Shown: positions 1-9,021 of the stretch, in pieces
Position numbering within the stretch: the first letter of the stretch is position 1
Layout: each line of letters opens with the position of its first letter
NCBI RefSeq assembly: GCF_021532275.1
Contig: NZ_JACBOT010000006.1
Location: 156,642 to 220,641, forward strand
Source: Brevibacterium sp. UCMA 11754
Lineage (GTDB): Bacteria; Actinomycetota; Actinomycetes; Actinomycetales; Brevibacteriaceae
Length of the DNA: 64,000 nt
Direction: 5' to 3'
The notes under the pieces: model-generated
Told to the model about the DNA's origin: nothing
Seen by the model: the letters and a program-made list of their open reading frames with translations, nothing else
The model's database searches: none
Made by a program: the position numbers and the translations under genes

Positions 1-52
1 GGTGAGCGACTACGCCACCAATGACGATGACGACGAGAGCACCGATTACACG

Positions 53-184
53 CTATCCTGCCCAGCCCGCATTGACGTTGCCAATGAGTGGGCTGACTAC
101 CGCTGACAAGATGCTGGTCCTGATGGCAGCTGACATTTCCGCAAGACGAATATCGGAGATGACAGTCCGGAAGAGGTGTTTCAT
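53..184 (-). pseudogene. Short reading frame ended by TAG, possibly a broken small membrane protein
   Basis: A 43-codon frame starts with ATG 27 bases after the relaxase stop, in the same direction. It begins MKHLFRTVISDIRLAEM and ends at a TAG at 53-55. The same frame then continues to the window edge as a strongly hydrophobic stretch (RVIGALVVIVIGGVVAH). That pattern would fit a small membrane protein cut by one nonsense codon. The ribosome binding site is weak and the family is unknown. It may equally be a chance frame; the rest lies outside the window. Confidence 0.2.
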
Positions 185-210
185 TTCACAAGTTTCATCA
201 TGATTCTCTT

Positions 211-3200
211 CTACCGGAGATATCGATCTGGACCGCGGTGTGTTGGAGAGGGAGGCGGCGGGTAAGGGGTGCGAGTTTCGGTTCGTGTGATCTGTTGAGT
301 GAAGTCGTCCAGGGCGGCGTAGTCAGGATCGAAGACTTGTGTTCTCCAGCCATTTTGGTCGACGTCAGGATCGACCGTATGTTCGATCTGCTGGCAAATT
401 CTTTCAGTCGTGGCGGCGATGACTGTTTGCATTCTGTTCCAGTACGGGCGGAGGTAGTCATCTTTGGGTGGTTCTGTTCCAAGGGCTGTGGGGGAGTCAG
501 TTTGGTCGGATACTTCGCGCCACACGATCACGGCCTCGATAACGTCGTCATGGCGGGGGTGGTGGGAGTACTGCTCGCGAAGGGTCGAAAACCACTCTGG
601 AGGATCCTTCGCCAGCACTGCTCGCCGCGCTGCGACTTGGTCCTGGAGGTCGTACATGGTCTGTGCCCACACCCGAGCCTGCTCGCCCGTGGCGATCGTG
701 GTATCGGCGATCATGTCACCAGACCCGGTGACCGGAGGGTCGGCGGGCTTGTGGCAGCGGTCGATGATGGTTTCGGCTGTGTCGGTTGGTTGAAGCTCTC
801 CACGCATGTTCTGCGCCGGGTCGACGCTGATGAGGCGCTGCCAGTCGCTATCGGTACGGATCTGCTCGGCAAGCTTCGGGTCGGCGTTCTCTTCGAGCCA
901 TTCTTGAGTTCGGGTGACTTTCGCCGCCCAACTGAGGTAGGTGAGTTCGTGGCAGAGCCGTCCGACATCGTTGGCCCAGCCAAGCTCAGCATCTTGGACT
1001 TCATGTGCGGACTTCTCAGCCGTGGAGCGGGAGACGACGGACTTGATGTAGTAGGCAGGGTAGTCGATGACTTCCCCGTCCTTGTCGACGGCGGCGGCTG
1101 TCATCTGCACGTTCCAGTCCTCAGGGGTGGGGTTTTCGGGGTCGTCGATGTCCACGTAGGCGTGATTGCCGCTTTTGCCTCGTGTCATCGCGACGTAGAA
1201 CAGTTCACGAGAGAGTTTCGGTGTAACCACGGCGTGGCCGGTATCGACGGTGACTCCCTGTGACCGGTGCGCGGTGGTGGCATAGCCAAGTTCGACAGAC
1301 GACGCGAGGTAGTCCGCGTCGAGCACAATCGTGGGAGGCGTGCCGTCCTCCCCTGTCTGCACGTTGGCCTCGACGCTGCCGTCAGGGCGGATCTCTGTGA
1401 TGGTCAGGCGGGTGCCGTTGGCGACGAAGGCACCGTTAGAGTCGCGGATGCTGCGGTCGTTGCGCCTTGCCAAGAGGACGTCACCGATGCCGGCCGGTAC
1501 CTCGGAGCGCAGTGTGACCTGGTCGGTGATGTCCACGTCGCCAGCTTCCACCAGGTCGGTGTGGGCACGCTGATTGAGTTCGGCAACGGTCTCGTTGTCG
1601 GAGGCAATGAGGATCGAGGACAGACCCTCATCGACGTCAGCTTTCCATGCGGAGTAGGCGGTGTCGGCGGCTTCCTGGTTGGGATCGCCGTGGATGCGAT
1701 CGTGCTTGTCGTAGGTATCGACGACGGCGTCGATTCCGTCTTTGTCGGTGACCGATCTGAGCTTGAGGGAGGCGGCACGTTCCCATTCGTTCTTGAACCG
1801 CCAGACGGTATCGAGGGTGGTGTGGTCGAGGTTGCGTTCGACGTGTCCGAGGAAGCCTCCGGCGTCGACAGCCTCCAGTTGTGCGGGGTCGCCGACGATG
1901 AGGAGTTTGGCTCCTGTGGCTTCGGCTTGGCGGGAGAGCTCAGCGAGGTTGGATGTTGAGACCATGGAGGCTTCGTCGACGATGATGAGCTGGTTGGGGT
2001 GGAATTGGTATTGAGCTTGGGTGGCGTAGTCGGCGGCGAGCTTGGCTTGCATGGCCTCGCGTTGCTGGATGAGTCTGGCTCGGTCACGATGTGGTGTGCT
2101 GTCGATGGTCGTGTTGAGCGTGGCCAGCCGTGTTTCGAGGTTGGTCACACGTTCGGCACGCCGTGCTGCGCCCTCCCCGACGGATTCGAAGAGCCATTTG
2201 GCCACGTTGTCGGTGTCCACGTGGATCTCATCACCGAGGACACCTGCCGCCACCGCGGAGGGAGCGAGACCGATGACGGATTGCTCACCGTGAACCGAGT
2301 GCCAGGTATCGGTGATCGCGCCCATGGTGGTGGACTTGCCTGTGCCTGCGGGACCGATGATGGCGGAGATTCCAGCGTCGGAGGACAGTACGTGTTTCGA
2401 GGCACGCATCTGATCCGCGCTGAGCGGGTGTCCATCATCGGTGCGCCACTGTTTGAGAACGTCGACATGCTCTGGGTGTCCGGCCAGGGTCGGCGCCCCG
2501 GTCGCGGTCACGCGCGAGATGAGGTAGTTTTCGTCGGCCATGACTTGCTCGGTCGTGTAGACCCCGGAGTGATGCTGGTGGTCAAAGACTGACCGGTCAC
2601 GGAGGTTGACCGTGGTGTCCGGTCCCTCGGGTGCTCGTGACCGGTCAGGGGTCAGAGAGACGGCCTTGTCGAGAGTGAGTTCGACGATGTTGTCCACGAG
2701 CGCGTGCCGGTCATCGACGGTCGGACACCGGACAAGGCGGAGGACTCGTTCAGCCGAGGCGCGCACGTTGGCGCGGGCGAACGTCGTGCGGCGCTGTGAG
2801 GCGTCGGTCAGTGTCCACTGGCTGATCTGTTCGATGATGTCGCCGGTGAGCATGTCGGCGGTCACTGTCCGGACATGGTGACCGACCGCGTTCTTCACGA
2901 GGGTGTCCGGGTTGAGACCGGCCATGTGAGTGCGTTGCCTCCACCAGTGCATCTTCTCCGGCAGGGTGGTGCGCTCGATGGTGTTCTTCTTGGGCCGGTT
3001 CTCGAGGGTGGCCTGCTGTCGTATGAGCAGCACCTCGCGTGGGGTCGGTCGCGTGCCATAGGTGTCGGTGTATTCGGCAATGAGTTCATCGGTGCGGGTT
3101 TCAATGCTGATTGACCGGCTGGAGAATTCCTCGATGAGCTCGTCGGGGATTCCGGCCAGTTCGACCCGATGTGCGGGTTCGTATTCCGAGTCGGTGTCTG

Positions 3201-3981
3201 TGCCGGATTCGATGAGCTGTTGGACGTCGAGATCAACGTCGGTGCGCGATTCGGCGACGGTGCCGACATCAGCGGCGAGCCGGTCGAAGATCAGCGAGTT
3301 GTACATTTCCGAGATGGCCACGACGTGTCGATGGAGCGTGTATGAGTCGATGGTGACCCAGTGGCCGTCTGAGGCCCGCTGGACCCGGTTGGCGATGACC
3401 AGGTGGGTGTGCAGTTGCGGGTCACCGGCACGTGAGTCCCAGTGGTCGAATGCGGAGGCGATGACACCGTTGACGGCGACGTGGGCGACTCCCCCGTGAC
3501 CGGCACGGGATTGGATGACGTTGGCCTCGACCCACGCGAGTGTTTCTTCGAGGGCCTGCCGATGTGCGGCTTGGATGCGGCCATGCAGCTCGGGACCGGC
3601 CAGTGCCCAGAGCGCGGACACGGACTTCGGTGGGGAGAAGGTCAGGTCGAAGCCGGCCACGCCCTCGCGTTCAGACTTGACCGGTCGACCTGCCGGTGTG
3701 ACCGCACCGTTGGGCGTGGCCTGTGTCTTCATCAGTGGTCGACCGAGCGGACGACCGGACATGGGGTCTTCCTGGTCCTGGTAGAGCGACCGGGCATGGG
3801 ATTCGGTCACTTGCTGACCGACGGACAGCCCGGTCAGTCCGTCGAGACCACTACCGAGCCATGTGCCCGGAGGGGCTTTGGCCTCGGTGTAGTAGGAGGT
3901 CATGTCGCGGGTCTGACCGTCGCCGGTCGCGGCATGTTCGAGGTAGTAGTTGATGGACATCTTCGAGATGGACACGGTCAT
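211..3981 (-). CDS. MobF-family conjugative relaxase with C-terminal helicase (TrwC/TraI-like)
   Basis: This 1256-residue protein would nick the element at its origin of transfer, stay attached to the cut strand and unwind it for conjugation. Paired tyrosines near the N-terminus (NYY at 11-13, SYY at 29-31) match the catalytic tyrosines of MobF relaxases. The metal-binding three-histidine motif is FDHWDSRAGDPQLHTHLV (His180, His191, His193). A superfamily 1 helicase follows, with Walker A GPAGTGKST near 543-551 and Walker B IIVDEAS near 666-672. The motif TTAHRSQGVTVD lies further on. ATG at 3981 is preceded by GAAGGAGA at good spacing. The length suits a two-domain MobF enzyme. It is the strongest evidence that the left part of the window is conjugative. 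Confidence 0.93.
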   Translation of the reverse strand: MTVSISKMSINYYLEHAATGDGQTRDMTSYYTEAKAPPGTWLGSGLDGLTGLSVGQQVTESHARSLYQDQEDPMSGRPLGRPLMKTQATPNGAVTPAGRPVKSEREGVAGFDLTFSPPKSVSALWALAGPELHGRIQAAHRQALEETLAWVEANVIQSRAGHGGVAHVAVNGVIASAFDHWDSRAGDPQLHTHLVIANRVQRASDGHWVTIDSYTLHRHVVAISEMYNSLIFDRLAADVGTVAESRTDVDLDVQQLIESGTDTDSEYEPAHRVELAGIPDELIEEFSSRSISIETRTDELIAEYTDTYGTRPTPREVLLIRQQATLENRPKKNTIERTTLPEKMHWWRQRTHMAGLNPDTLVKNAVGHHVRTVTADMLTGDIIEQISQWTLTDASQRRTTFARANVRASAERVLRLVRCPTVDDRHALVDNIVELTLDKAVSLTPDRSRAPEGPDTTVNLRDRSVFDHQHHSGVYTTEQVMADENYLISRVTATGAPTLAGHPEHVDVLKQWRTDDGHPLSADQMRASKHVLSSDAGISAIIGPAGTGKSTTMGAITDTWHSVHGEQSVIGLAPSAVAAGVLGDEIHVDTDNVAKWLFESVGEGAARRAERVTNLETRLATLNTTIDSTPHRDRARLIQQREAMQAKLAADYATQAQYQFHPNQLIIVDEASMVSTSNLAELSRQAEATGAKLLIVGDPAQLEAVDAGGFLGHVERNLDHTTLDTVWRFKNEWERAASLKLRSVTDKDGIDAVVDTYDKHDRIHGDPNQEAADTAYSAWKADVDEGLSSILIASDNETVAELNQRAHTDLVEAGDVDITDQVTLRSEVPAGIGDVLLARRNDRSIRDSNGAFVANGTRLTITEIRPDGSVEANVQTGEDGTPPTIVLDADYLASSVELGYATTAHRSQGVTVDTGHAVVTPKLSRELFYVAMTRGKSGNHAYVDIDDPENPTPEDWNVQMTAAAVDKDGEVIDYPAYYIKSVVSRSTAEKSAHEVQDAELGWANDVGRLCHELTYLSWAAKVTRTQEWLEENADPKLAEQIRTDSDWQRLISVDPAQNMRGELQPTDTAETIIDRCHKPADPPVTGSGDMIADTTIATGEQARVWAQTMYDLQDQVAARRAVLAKDPPEWFSTLREQYSHHPRHDDVIEAVIVWREVSDQTDSPTALGTEPPKDDYLRPYWNRMQTVIAATTERICQQIEHTVDPDVDQNGWRTQVFDPDYAALDDFTQQITRTETRTPYPPPPSPTHRGPDRYLR

Positions 3982-4039
3982 GAGCGGTCTCCTTCGGTCA
4001 CGGACCGGTGTGGCTGGTGAACGGTCACTGGATCAGCGG

Positions 4040-4810
4040 TCATTGTCCGGTCCGTCGGCGTCGGTCACGTCCGGTCTGCCAGGTCGCCCACATGCGGACA
4101 ATCTCTCGGTCACCGGCGGACAGGGTGGTCGTCCTGGCCGATTTCGCGAGACGGCCGGCCAGGGTGTCCCACGCCTCGATGACCGGACGGAAGCGTTGCC
4201 GGTCTCGGGCGAGGTCGTTGAGCCGGTCGGCGGCTTTGTTGTAGTTGGACACGATAGCGGCGTACCGGTCACGCAGTTGGGCGTGTTGGCCGGTCAGTGC
4301 TTGGTGGCGGTCGGTGACCGTGGCCAGTCGCTTCTGCAGGTCCACGATTTGCTGGGCGGCGATTTCGAGGTCTGTCCGGTCGTTTTGGTTTGAGGCGGCA
4401 GTTTCGAGGTCAGCGGTCACCGAGGTCAGCCGGTCACGTGTGGCCACGAGGGTGTGGACGCGGTCGATGATCGCCCGTTGGGCGTGGCGTTCGCGTTTGC
4501 GGTGCTTGACCGCTTGGCGGCGCATCTTCGTCCGGGTGGTCTCGATGCGTTCGCGCGCGGCCGCGATCCGTGATTCGAGCCGGTCTTCGCGGGCGGTGGC
4601 TTCGTTGAGTAGGCGTTTTAGCCGAGCGATCTCGGTCTCGTGTGCGGCACGCCGCTCGCGCCGACGGCTTGCGCGTCGGCGGCAGGTTATGCCGCAATAC
4701 CGGCGACGCTGTGGGGCCGCGACTGGCAGCAGGGACTCGCATTCGATGCAGGTGCGGGGTCGATTGCTCATGATCATTGTTCGCTGGAGGTCGCGCGGGG
4801 CGTTTGTCAC
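4040..4810 (-). CDS. Zinc-finger, coiled-coil protein upstream of the relaxase
   Basis: The protein has up to 256 residues. A short N-terminal zinc-finger-like motif (CIEC at about 22-25, CGITC at about 39-43) is followed by a long Arg/Glu/Ala-rich region with heptad character from about residue 50 to 200, which predicts a coiled coil. It lies 58 bp upstream of the relaxase in the same direction, the usual place for an accessory or DNA-binding mobilization protein, but no family was recognised. The start is uncertain: GTG at 4810 follows a small perfect hairpin (4811-4832), while ATGs at 4777 and 4771 begin just before the zinc finger. None has a strong ribosome binding site. Codons rich in GACC and ACCG give the gene a distinctive base pattern. 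Confidence 0.7.
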   Translation of the reverse strand: MTNAPRDLQRTMIMSNRPRTCIECESLLPVAAPQRRRYCGITCRRRASRRRERRAAHETEIARLKRLLNEATAREDRLESRIAAARERIETTRTKMRRQAVKHRKRERHAQRAIIDRVHTLVATRDRLTSVTADLETAASNQNDRTDLEIAAQQIVDLQKRLATVTDRHQALTGQHAQLRDRYAAIVSNYNKAADRLNDLARDRQRFRPVIEAWDTLAGRLAKSARTTTLSAGDREIVRMWATWQTGRDRRRRTGQ

Positions 4811-4832
4811 CGTCCCATGGAAACGTGGGACG
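4811..4832. repeat. Short inverted repeat next to the GTG start of the coiled-coil gene
   Basis: CGTCCCA at 4811-4817 and TGGGACG at 4826-4832 form perfect 7-bp arms around an 8-base loop. They abut the GTG at 4810. The element could be an operator or a 5' leader hairpin for the minus-strand gene. No function is known. Confidence 0.35.
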
Positions 4833-5432
4833 TATGCACCTTGGTGCCAGAGGTGTGTAGATTTTAGGGTTGGGTTCGCTCGTCGGAAAAGTAGTTTTCT
4901 CCTTGAGCTTGTGGAGTTTGGGAATGTGTGTGTTCTTTCTTGTTGAGTAGTCGAGTTGTCTTCGACATTGAGGCTCTGTCTGGGGAGTCTGCTTCGGGAG
5001 GCGCGATGTGTGCTGAGGGTCTTGGCTTGCCTTTTTGTCCGAGAAACCCGAAGGAGGATCGTAGACGTAACCGGCCCCAGCGGCGCAGATTAGAACGTAG
5101 AAACGGATCCTGTAGTTCAGTTTGGACGACTGAGCATGGGGCCTTCTAGGCGCTGTGCGTTCATGATGGTGGCGAGTACATTCACGTCTACCTCACTATC
5201 GAGGGGTTTCCCCTGTCATCGCTGCTCACCGCCTGGTGGCGGTGCAAAATCTCTGGACATCACAATTGGGGTTCCGTCTGTCTTGTCAAACGGAGCTGAC
5301 AGGCGTCGCTGTGGTATCGCCAGTTTTCCGAAGATTCCTGCGTTGAAGAATGGCTGAAGTCCCGTCGACGACCACAAGAATCGCCTTCGACGGTAACCCG
5401 ACCAACGGGTATCCGGCTGGGGTGAGGGTCTC
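4833..5432. other. Long non-coding or decayed stretch in the element
   Basis: No convincing gene is seen on either strand. There are several short open frames of 60-110 codons with arginine-rich, low-complexity translations that look like shadows. On the plus strand a 27-codon frame at about 5350-5433 (MAEVPSTTRIAF...) overlaps by ATGA the next short frame at 5433. Such tight overlaps are typical of real operons but may be remnants. A TAAAAT at about 4864 on the minus strand could be the -10 of the coiled-coil gene. Confidence 0.3.
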
Positions 5433-5642
5433 ATGATCCAGGTCTATAACGCGGCGGACTTCATCGGCACCCGCGTGCTCCCTTCTCTCGCAAGAATGGG
5501 ACGTGTCTCGGGTGAGGGCAGCGTCGGACGGTGCCGTTGGTGCCCTACTCGGCCTCTCGTTCCTCACGCCCGGCTGCTTCGGTATTGTTCGTCTGAGTTT
5601 GATTCCGCGCTGCGGCAAGCGGTGTTGCAGTTTTCTAGTTGA
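5433..5642 (+). CDS. Hypothetical 69-residue frame just upstream of the membrane protein
   Basis: ATG at 5433 opens a 69-residue frame starting MIQVYNAADFIGTRVLP with a central CRWC pair. Its stop at 5642 lies 14 bases before the ATG of the next gene, in the same direction. The position suggests translational coupling, but composition is unremarkable and no family was recognised. It could be the truncated end of an older gene. Confidence 0.2.
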   Translation: MIQVYNAADFIGTRVLPSLARMGRVSGEGSVGRCRWCPTRPLVPHARLLRYCSSEFDSALRQAVLQFSS

Positions 5643-5656
5643 CTGGAGCTTATTTT

Positions 5657-7249
5657 ATGAATAAACATCACGACCTTCTGGACTCCAACGAGTACACGGA
5701 GGCGATTGCTCAAGGCCGGAAAGGGTTTGCGCAATCCGCTATCATTCTGGCCATTGCGGTGGTGCTATTTGGAATGGTGGTGGTACTTGCCGTCGGCACG
5801 CCGAAACTGGAAGAACCCGACTTCATCGAGCTTGTTACTTCCGGAATCGAGGTGCTCCAAGGCATCGTTCCAGACGAGGGAGTGGTACCGATTGTCGGCG
5901 TTCTAGCGACCGTATGTATTGCTCACGCAGTTTCCATACGTTCGACGCCGGCGGAGGTGAGAAGACTTCAGGAGATCTCTACCTCCGATCGTGGCAAGCT
6001 GAAAGACGCCGTACGGCGTGCCTCTCAACTGCAATCATCTCTTCTCGCTTCTACTATGTTCAGTGTGCTCGGAGCGGCCCTTGCGGCACTCGTGACGGTT
6101 ATCGTTGCGCTCAATGGAGACGGAGCTGCCGCCGCTGTGTCCGGATTTTTAGCACTTTTCCTATTCTTTGAGCTTGTTCGATTGCAACAGGCGACAAGCG
6201 AACTCGACGAATTTAAGAAGAGCGTTTCCAGTAAGGACCGCGCTTCGTTCCATCGAGCATTCGCTGCCGCGGATGGACACGATTGGCGATCAATCGTGTG
6301 GTACTCGGTGTACCTGCTCACGATCGTTGTTCCAGCGGTTGTTGCAGCTGAAGAGGGATTCCTCAAGATGGCCGTTAAAATCGCGGTGGTATCCGTCATC
6401 ACCTGGAGTTTCGGTCTATCTGCAGCGATTGCATATGTGAGGGGGAGCGTCGGAGTGTCCGTCAGCAGCCGATTGGCTGCTCGGCTTCTGAGCGTAGTCC
6501 TGTTTTTCGTTGTGTGGATGATGACAGTTCAGATTGCGATTGAGTATATGAGCGATGCGTCAGTGAGTTCGTGGGCTCTGGTCAACACCTACTTTGTCGC
6601 ATTCGTCGTCACGCTCCTGTGGGCCTTCTTGCGAATCTGGGGCGAGTCGGGGTGGTTGTTTTTTCGCTGGTTCGGAGCACAACACTCGGCAATTGTCCGG
6701 ACGGCTGGCGAGGTCAGCCTGGATGGACTCAGCTGGGCAAATCGTCCGAAGAACGTAATGTGGAAAGCGTTTGCGTGCGGATGTGCGATCGTGGCCCCAC
6801 CAGTAGGATTTGCCATCGCTGCATCGCCCGAGTCAATTGCCTGGTATCCATTGATCCTCATCATTTTGTCAATGACGATCGCCGCCACCGCACGCTGGAG
6901 TGTGGCTATTGAGCGAGCCGGCAAATTCACAGTAGCTATTCTGATTGTCATCGCTACCGGTTGGAGGGGGGTCGAGACGGTTGATGCTGACGACGTTCTC
7001 GCCATCGTTACCCTTGTCGCTAGCATGACGGTCACAGCAGGGGTGGTGATCGCGATGGTGTGGGACCGTCGACGAAGGTTCGTGTTGATGCGTCCGATGC
7101 TGACGATTTTAGATCTCGACTTCGCCCGGCGATTCCGGCAAGATATCGCCGAGTTGGGTTACCCGTCGTTGGGTGTCCGCCAAAGCCCGCTTCGACAAGG
7201 TACTCGTCTACTTTCGACCCGATCTTCTGTATCTGAGGATACAGACTGA
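5657..7249 (+). CDS. Orphan multispan membrane protein
   Basis: This 530-residue protein is almost entirely hydrophobic, with about eleven or twelve membrane spans, for example near residues 24-46, 75-92, 128-151, 211-232, 238-260, 306-325, 380-398, 407-425 and 466-488. Its N-terminal 20 residues are polar and its C-terminal 50 are basic to mixed, both probably cytoplasmic. ATG at 5657 has GGAG seven bases upstream; an in-frame TTG at 5639 is less likely. No transporter signature or catalytic motif was recognised. It runs opposite to every other larger gene of the element and has more A/T-ending codons than its neighbours, which suggests separately acquired cargo. Confidence 0.75.
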   Translation: MNKHHDLLDSNEYTEAIAQGRKGFAQSAIILAIAVVLFGMVVVLAVGTPKLEEPDFIELVTSGIEVLQGIVPDEGVVPIVGVLATVCIAHAVSIRSTPAEVRRLQEISTSDRGKLKDAVRRASQLQSSLLASTMFSVLGAALAALVTVIVALNGDGAAAAVSGFLALFLFFELVRLQQATSELDEFKKSVSSKDRASFHRAFAAADGHDWRSIVWYSVYLLTIVVPAVVAAEEGFLKMAVKIAVVSVITWSFGLSAAIAYVRGSVGVSVSSRLAARLLSVVLFFVVWMMTVQIAIEYMSDASVSSWALVNTYFVAFVVTLLWAFLRIWGESGWLFFRWFGAQHSAIVRTAGEVSLDGLSWANRPKNVMWKAFACGCAIVAPPVGFAIAASPESIAWYPLILIILSMTIAATARWSVAIERAGKFTVAILIVIATGWRGVETVDADDVLAIVTLVASMTVTAGVVIAMVWDRRRRFVLMRPMLTILDLDFARRFRQDIAELGYPSLGVRQSPLRQGTRLLSTRSSVSEDTD

Positions 7250-7915
7250 AAACAAGTCGAAAGCCGGACGGCTAGGAGATTCGGCGCAGGTTGAGACGTC
7301 ATCTTGCACAGCATATGCAACAGATTGTCAACGCCACCCCGACGCGCGCCGCCCGGACGCCTGATAGACCTGTTTGCGAAACATAAAAGGATCTCTAGGG
7401 AGCCGCACTTGCCACACGCTACGATGACAGAAGAAACTGCTTCTAGTCCCTCCCCGAGAGCGGTTTCGTGTACTCGCCCATGCCAATCTTTCTCGGCAAC
7501 TATCAGACCAGAGCGCGTGAGATCCTTGCCAAGGGCAAAGCCGAGAAAGACGTCCAGCGATCTAGACGTAACGGTGAAAATTCCTAGAGTCCACAATTGG
7601 AAGACACGCAGGGCACCCCGCGGCTAGCGAGGGGACGCTGGGAGGAGGCACAGTATGCGGCGACGCTGGAAGCGCGGCAGGATTTCATCGTCAAGGCCCA
7701 GCACTCGCTAACTGTGGTGACCGTCCTTACTCAACCACCGCACCGATCGGGGTGCCGTAGTTGGAGTCGGTGAGGATCGATCAACATCGGGGCCGCCCGC
7801 GTTCGGTGCTTCTCTGGTCGGGAAGGGGTGTTAAGTCCGGTCTCGTGTATCCGTCGCTGCCTGGTCGGAGACGCAATTGTCCACCCTATTTCGGGTTCTA
7901 CATCTGTCAGAAAAG
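7250..7915. other. Decayed stretch without a recognisable gene
   Basis: Between the membrane protein and the broken abiE pair no frame on either strand reads as a whole protein. One plus-strand stretch near 7600-7710 (LARGRWEEAQYAATLEARQ) has protein-like character and may be a gene fragment. A minus-strand frame at 7731-7919 follows the abiEii remnant and could hold unrecognisable remains of its C-terminal half. Confidence 0.35.
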
Positions 7916-8290
7916 TCAACGGCCAGTAACCCCGAGGCGGAGTGCTGCGTTGACGGTGTTTGTGCTCGCTTCGAGTTTGGAGTTGACGCGGTCGCCGATA
8001 TCACGAGTGGCCAGCGCAGTGAGTGATTTTTTCGCCTTGTCGACGTCGCCGACCGATGTACCGACCTGGGCGTCTTTAGTGTTTCGGACACATGAGAGCT
8101 TCCCTGTGCCGCGTTTTAGCACCCAGCGGTTTCCCTACGATAGATCGAGCATGCGAGATAAGAAGCGGTCGATGCAGGCGCCGCGAATGAGGGTGTGAAT
8201 GCCTCGTCCTTGTTCTTTCGAGATTGTCCTCGCTGCTGCTTTGATCGCCTTGTCGGTGGCCGTCCAAGTCGAGTAGCCGGATGCTGTCAT
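7916..8290 (-). pseudogene. AbiEii-like nucleotidyltransferase toxin, broken
   Basis: ATG at 8290 overlaps the end of the abiEi frame (ATGA). The frame reads MTASGYSTWTATDKAIKAAA, then IRGACIDRFLSRM, like the N-terminus of AbiEii toxins. A TAG at 8135-8137 interrupts it after 51 codons. The same frame resumes with GNRWVLKRGTGKLSCVRNTKDAQ and stops at 7916. Functional family members carry K-G-G-T-G and an R-x-T-x-D-x-D signature. Here the glycine pair is K-R-G-T-G and the aspartates are lost (TKDAQ). About 125 codons remain of an expected 250-300. With a stop codon, lost catalytic residues and truncation, the toxin is inactive. Confidence 0.7.
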
Positions 8291-8939
8291 GTGGCGGTCC
8301 CTTCGTCGTTCGGCACGATGTAGTCGAGCAGCGTCGACCCGTTGCCTCGGGAGAAGCCGTGAATGTGGGCATGTCGCCCAAGAAGAGCCACCAGACGCTG
8401 GGCCTCACAATCCTTCCCAGTCGACGGGCATCCCTGTAGGCATCACCAATCAGCGACAGATCTGCACCTTGATCCGGTCCTACCAGATCCGCCAGGGTGG
8501 CCTCGATAGTCAGAACAGGAATCGAGTCAACATAGTCGACATCAATCGGGTCGACTGTCCGTCTCCGAAGCCGCAGGTCTTTGATTCGGGTGAATTGACG
8601 GGCAGTTACGATGAAGTCAAAGCCGCGAGGCCAGAAGTCACCGATGCCGTGGAGCTCAGCGGCATTCTCTCCCGCCACAATGACCGGTGGCACACCGTTG
8701 CTTCCGTGACGGTCGCCCTGGCTGACTGCGAGCCATCGCCAGAATGTTGGATCGGAGAGCTGCCCAGGGGCAGCTTCGAATCGGTAGATTCCATGTTCAA
8801 CTCGCTCCAGGACTCCGGCGTCGGCCATTGACTTCAGCTGCGTGTTCGATACCCCTACGTCGTGTGCCTGCCGGGAGGTCACGAACCCGTTGTAGTCGTG
8901 GGCCACGGGGCTGAGCGCGGCAACCACTTGATAACTCAT
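8287..8939 (-). pseudogene. AbiEi-like antitoxin/repressor with a frameshift near its C-terminus
   Basis: The N-terminal part reads like a type IV antitoxin of the AbiEi family: a winged-helix region (MSYQVVAALSPVAHDYNGF, then SRQAHDVGVSNTQLKSMADA) followed by the GIYRF element, then a C-terminal domain ending DARRLGRIVRPSVWWLFLG. Near 8377 the reading frame is lost. Shifting it by one base restores a natural ending (HAHIHGFSRGNGSTLLDY, then IVPNDEGTAT) that stops at 8287 and overlaps the toxin ATG. Without correction the frame runs as nonsense to 8076. ATG at 8939 fits the family start; an ATG at 8966 lies inside the palindrome. The DNA-binding half may still be made and may still repress. 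Confidence 0.72.
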
Positions 8940-8940
8940 G

Positions 8941-8985
8941 GCATCAATAATGCCAGCCAGAAGCATTAATGATGCTTCTGGCTGG
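8941..8985. promoter_or_regulatory. Perfect palindrome upstream of abiEi, probable operator
   Basis: Arms of 14 bp (8953-8966 and 8972-8985, CCAGCCAGAAGCAT and its complement) surround TAATG. A second, smaller palindrome GCATCAATAATGC at 8941-8953 resembles the centre of the first (GCATTAATGATGC). AbiEi antitoxins are known to repress their own operon through inverted repeats upstream of the gene, and this site begins one base before the abiEi ATG codon. The operator role is inferred from that precedent. Confidence 0.6.
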
Positions 8986-9021
8986 TAGACGTGTGCTCCA
9001 GTGGAGAGCGGTTTGGAGTTA

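Noticed and set aside
238..1263. Long plus-strand open frame opposite the relaxase gene
   Set aside because: It is the reverse shadow of high-GC coding DNA; its translation is Val/Gly/Asp-rich without domains, and the relaxase motifs on the other strand are unmistakable.
7159..7596. 145-codon minus-strand frame between the membrane protein and abiE
   Set aside because: It overlaps the 3' end of the membrane protein and has no ribosome binding site or recognisable family.
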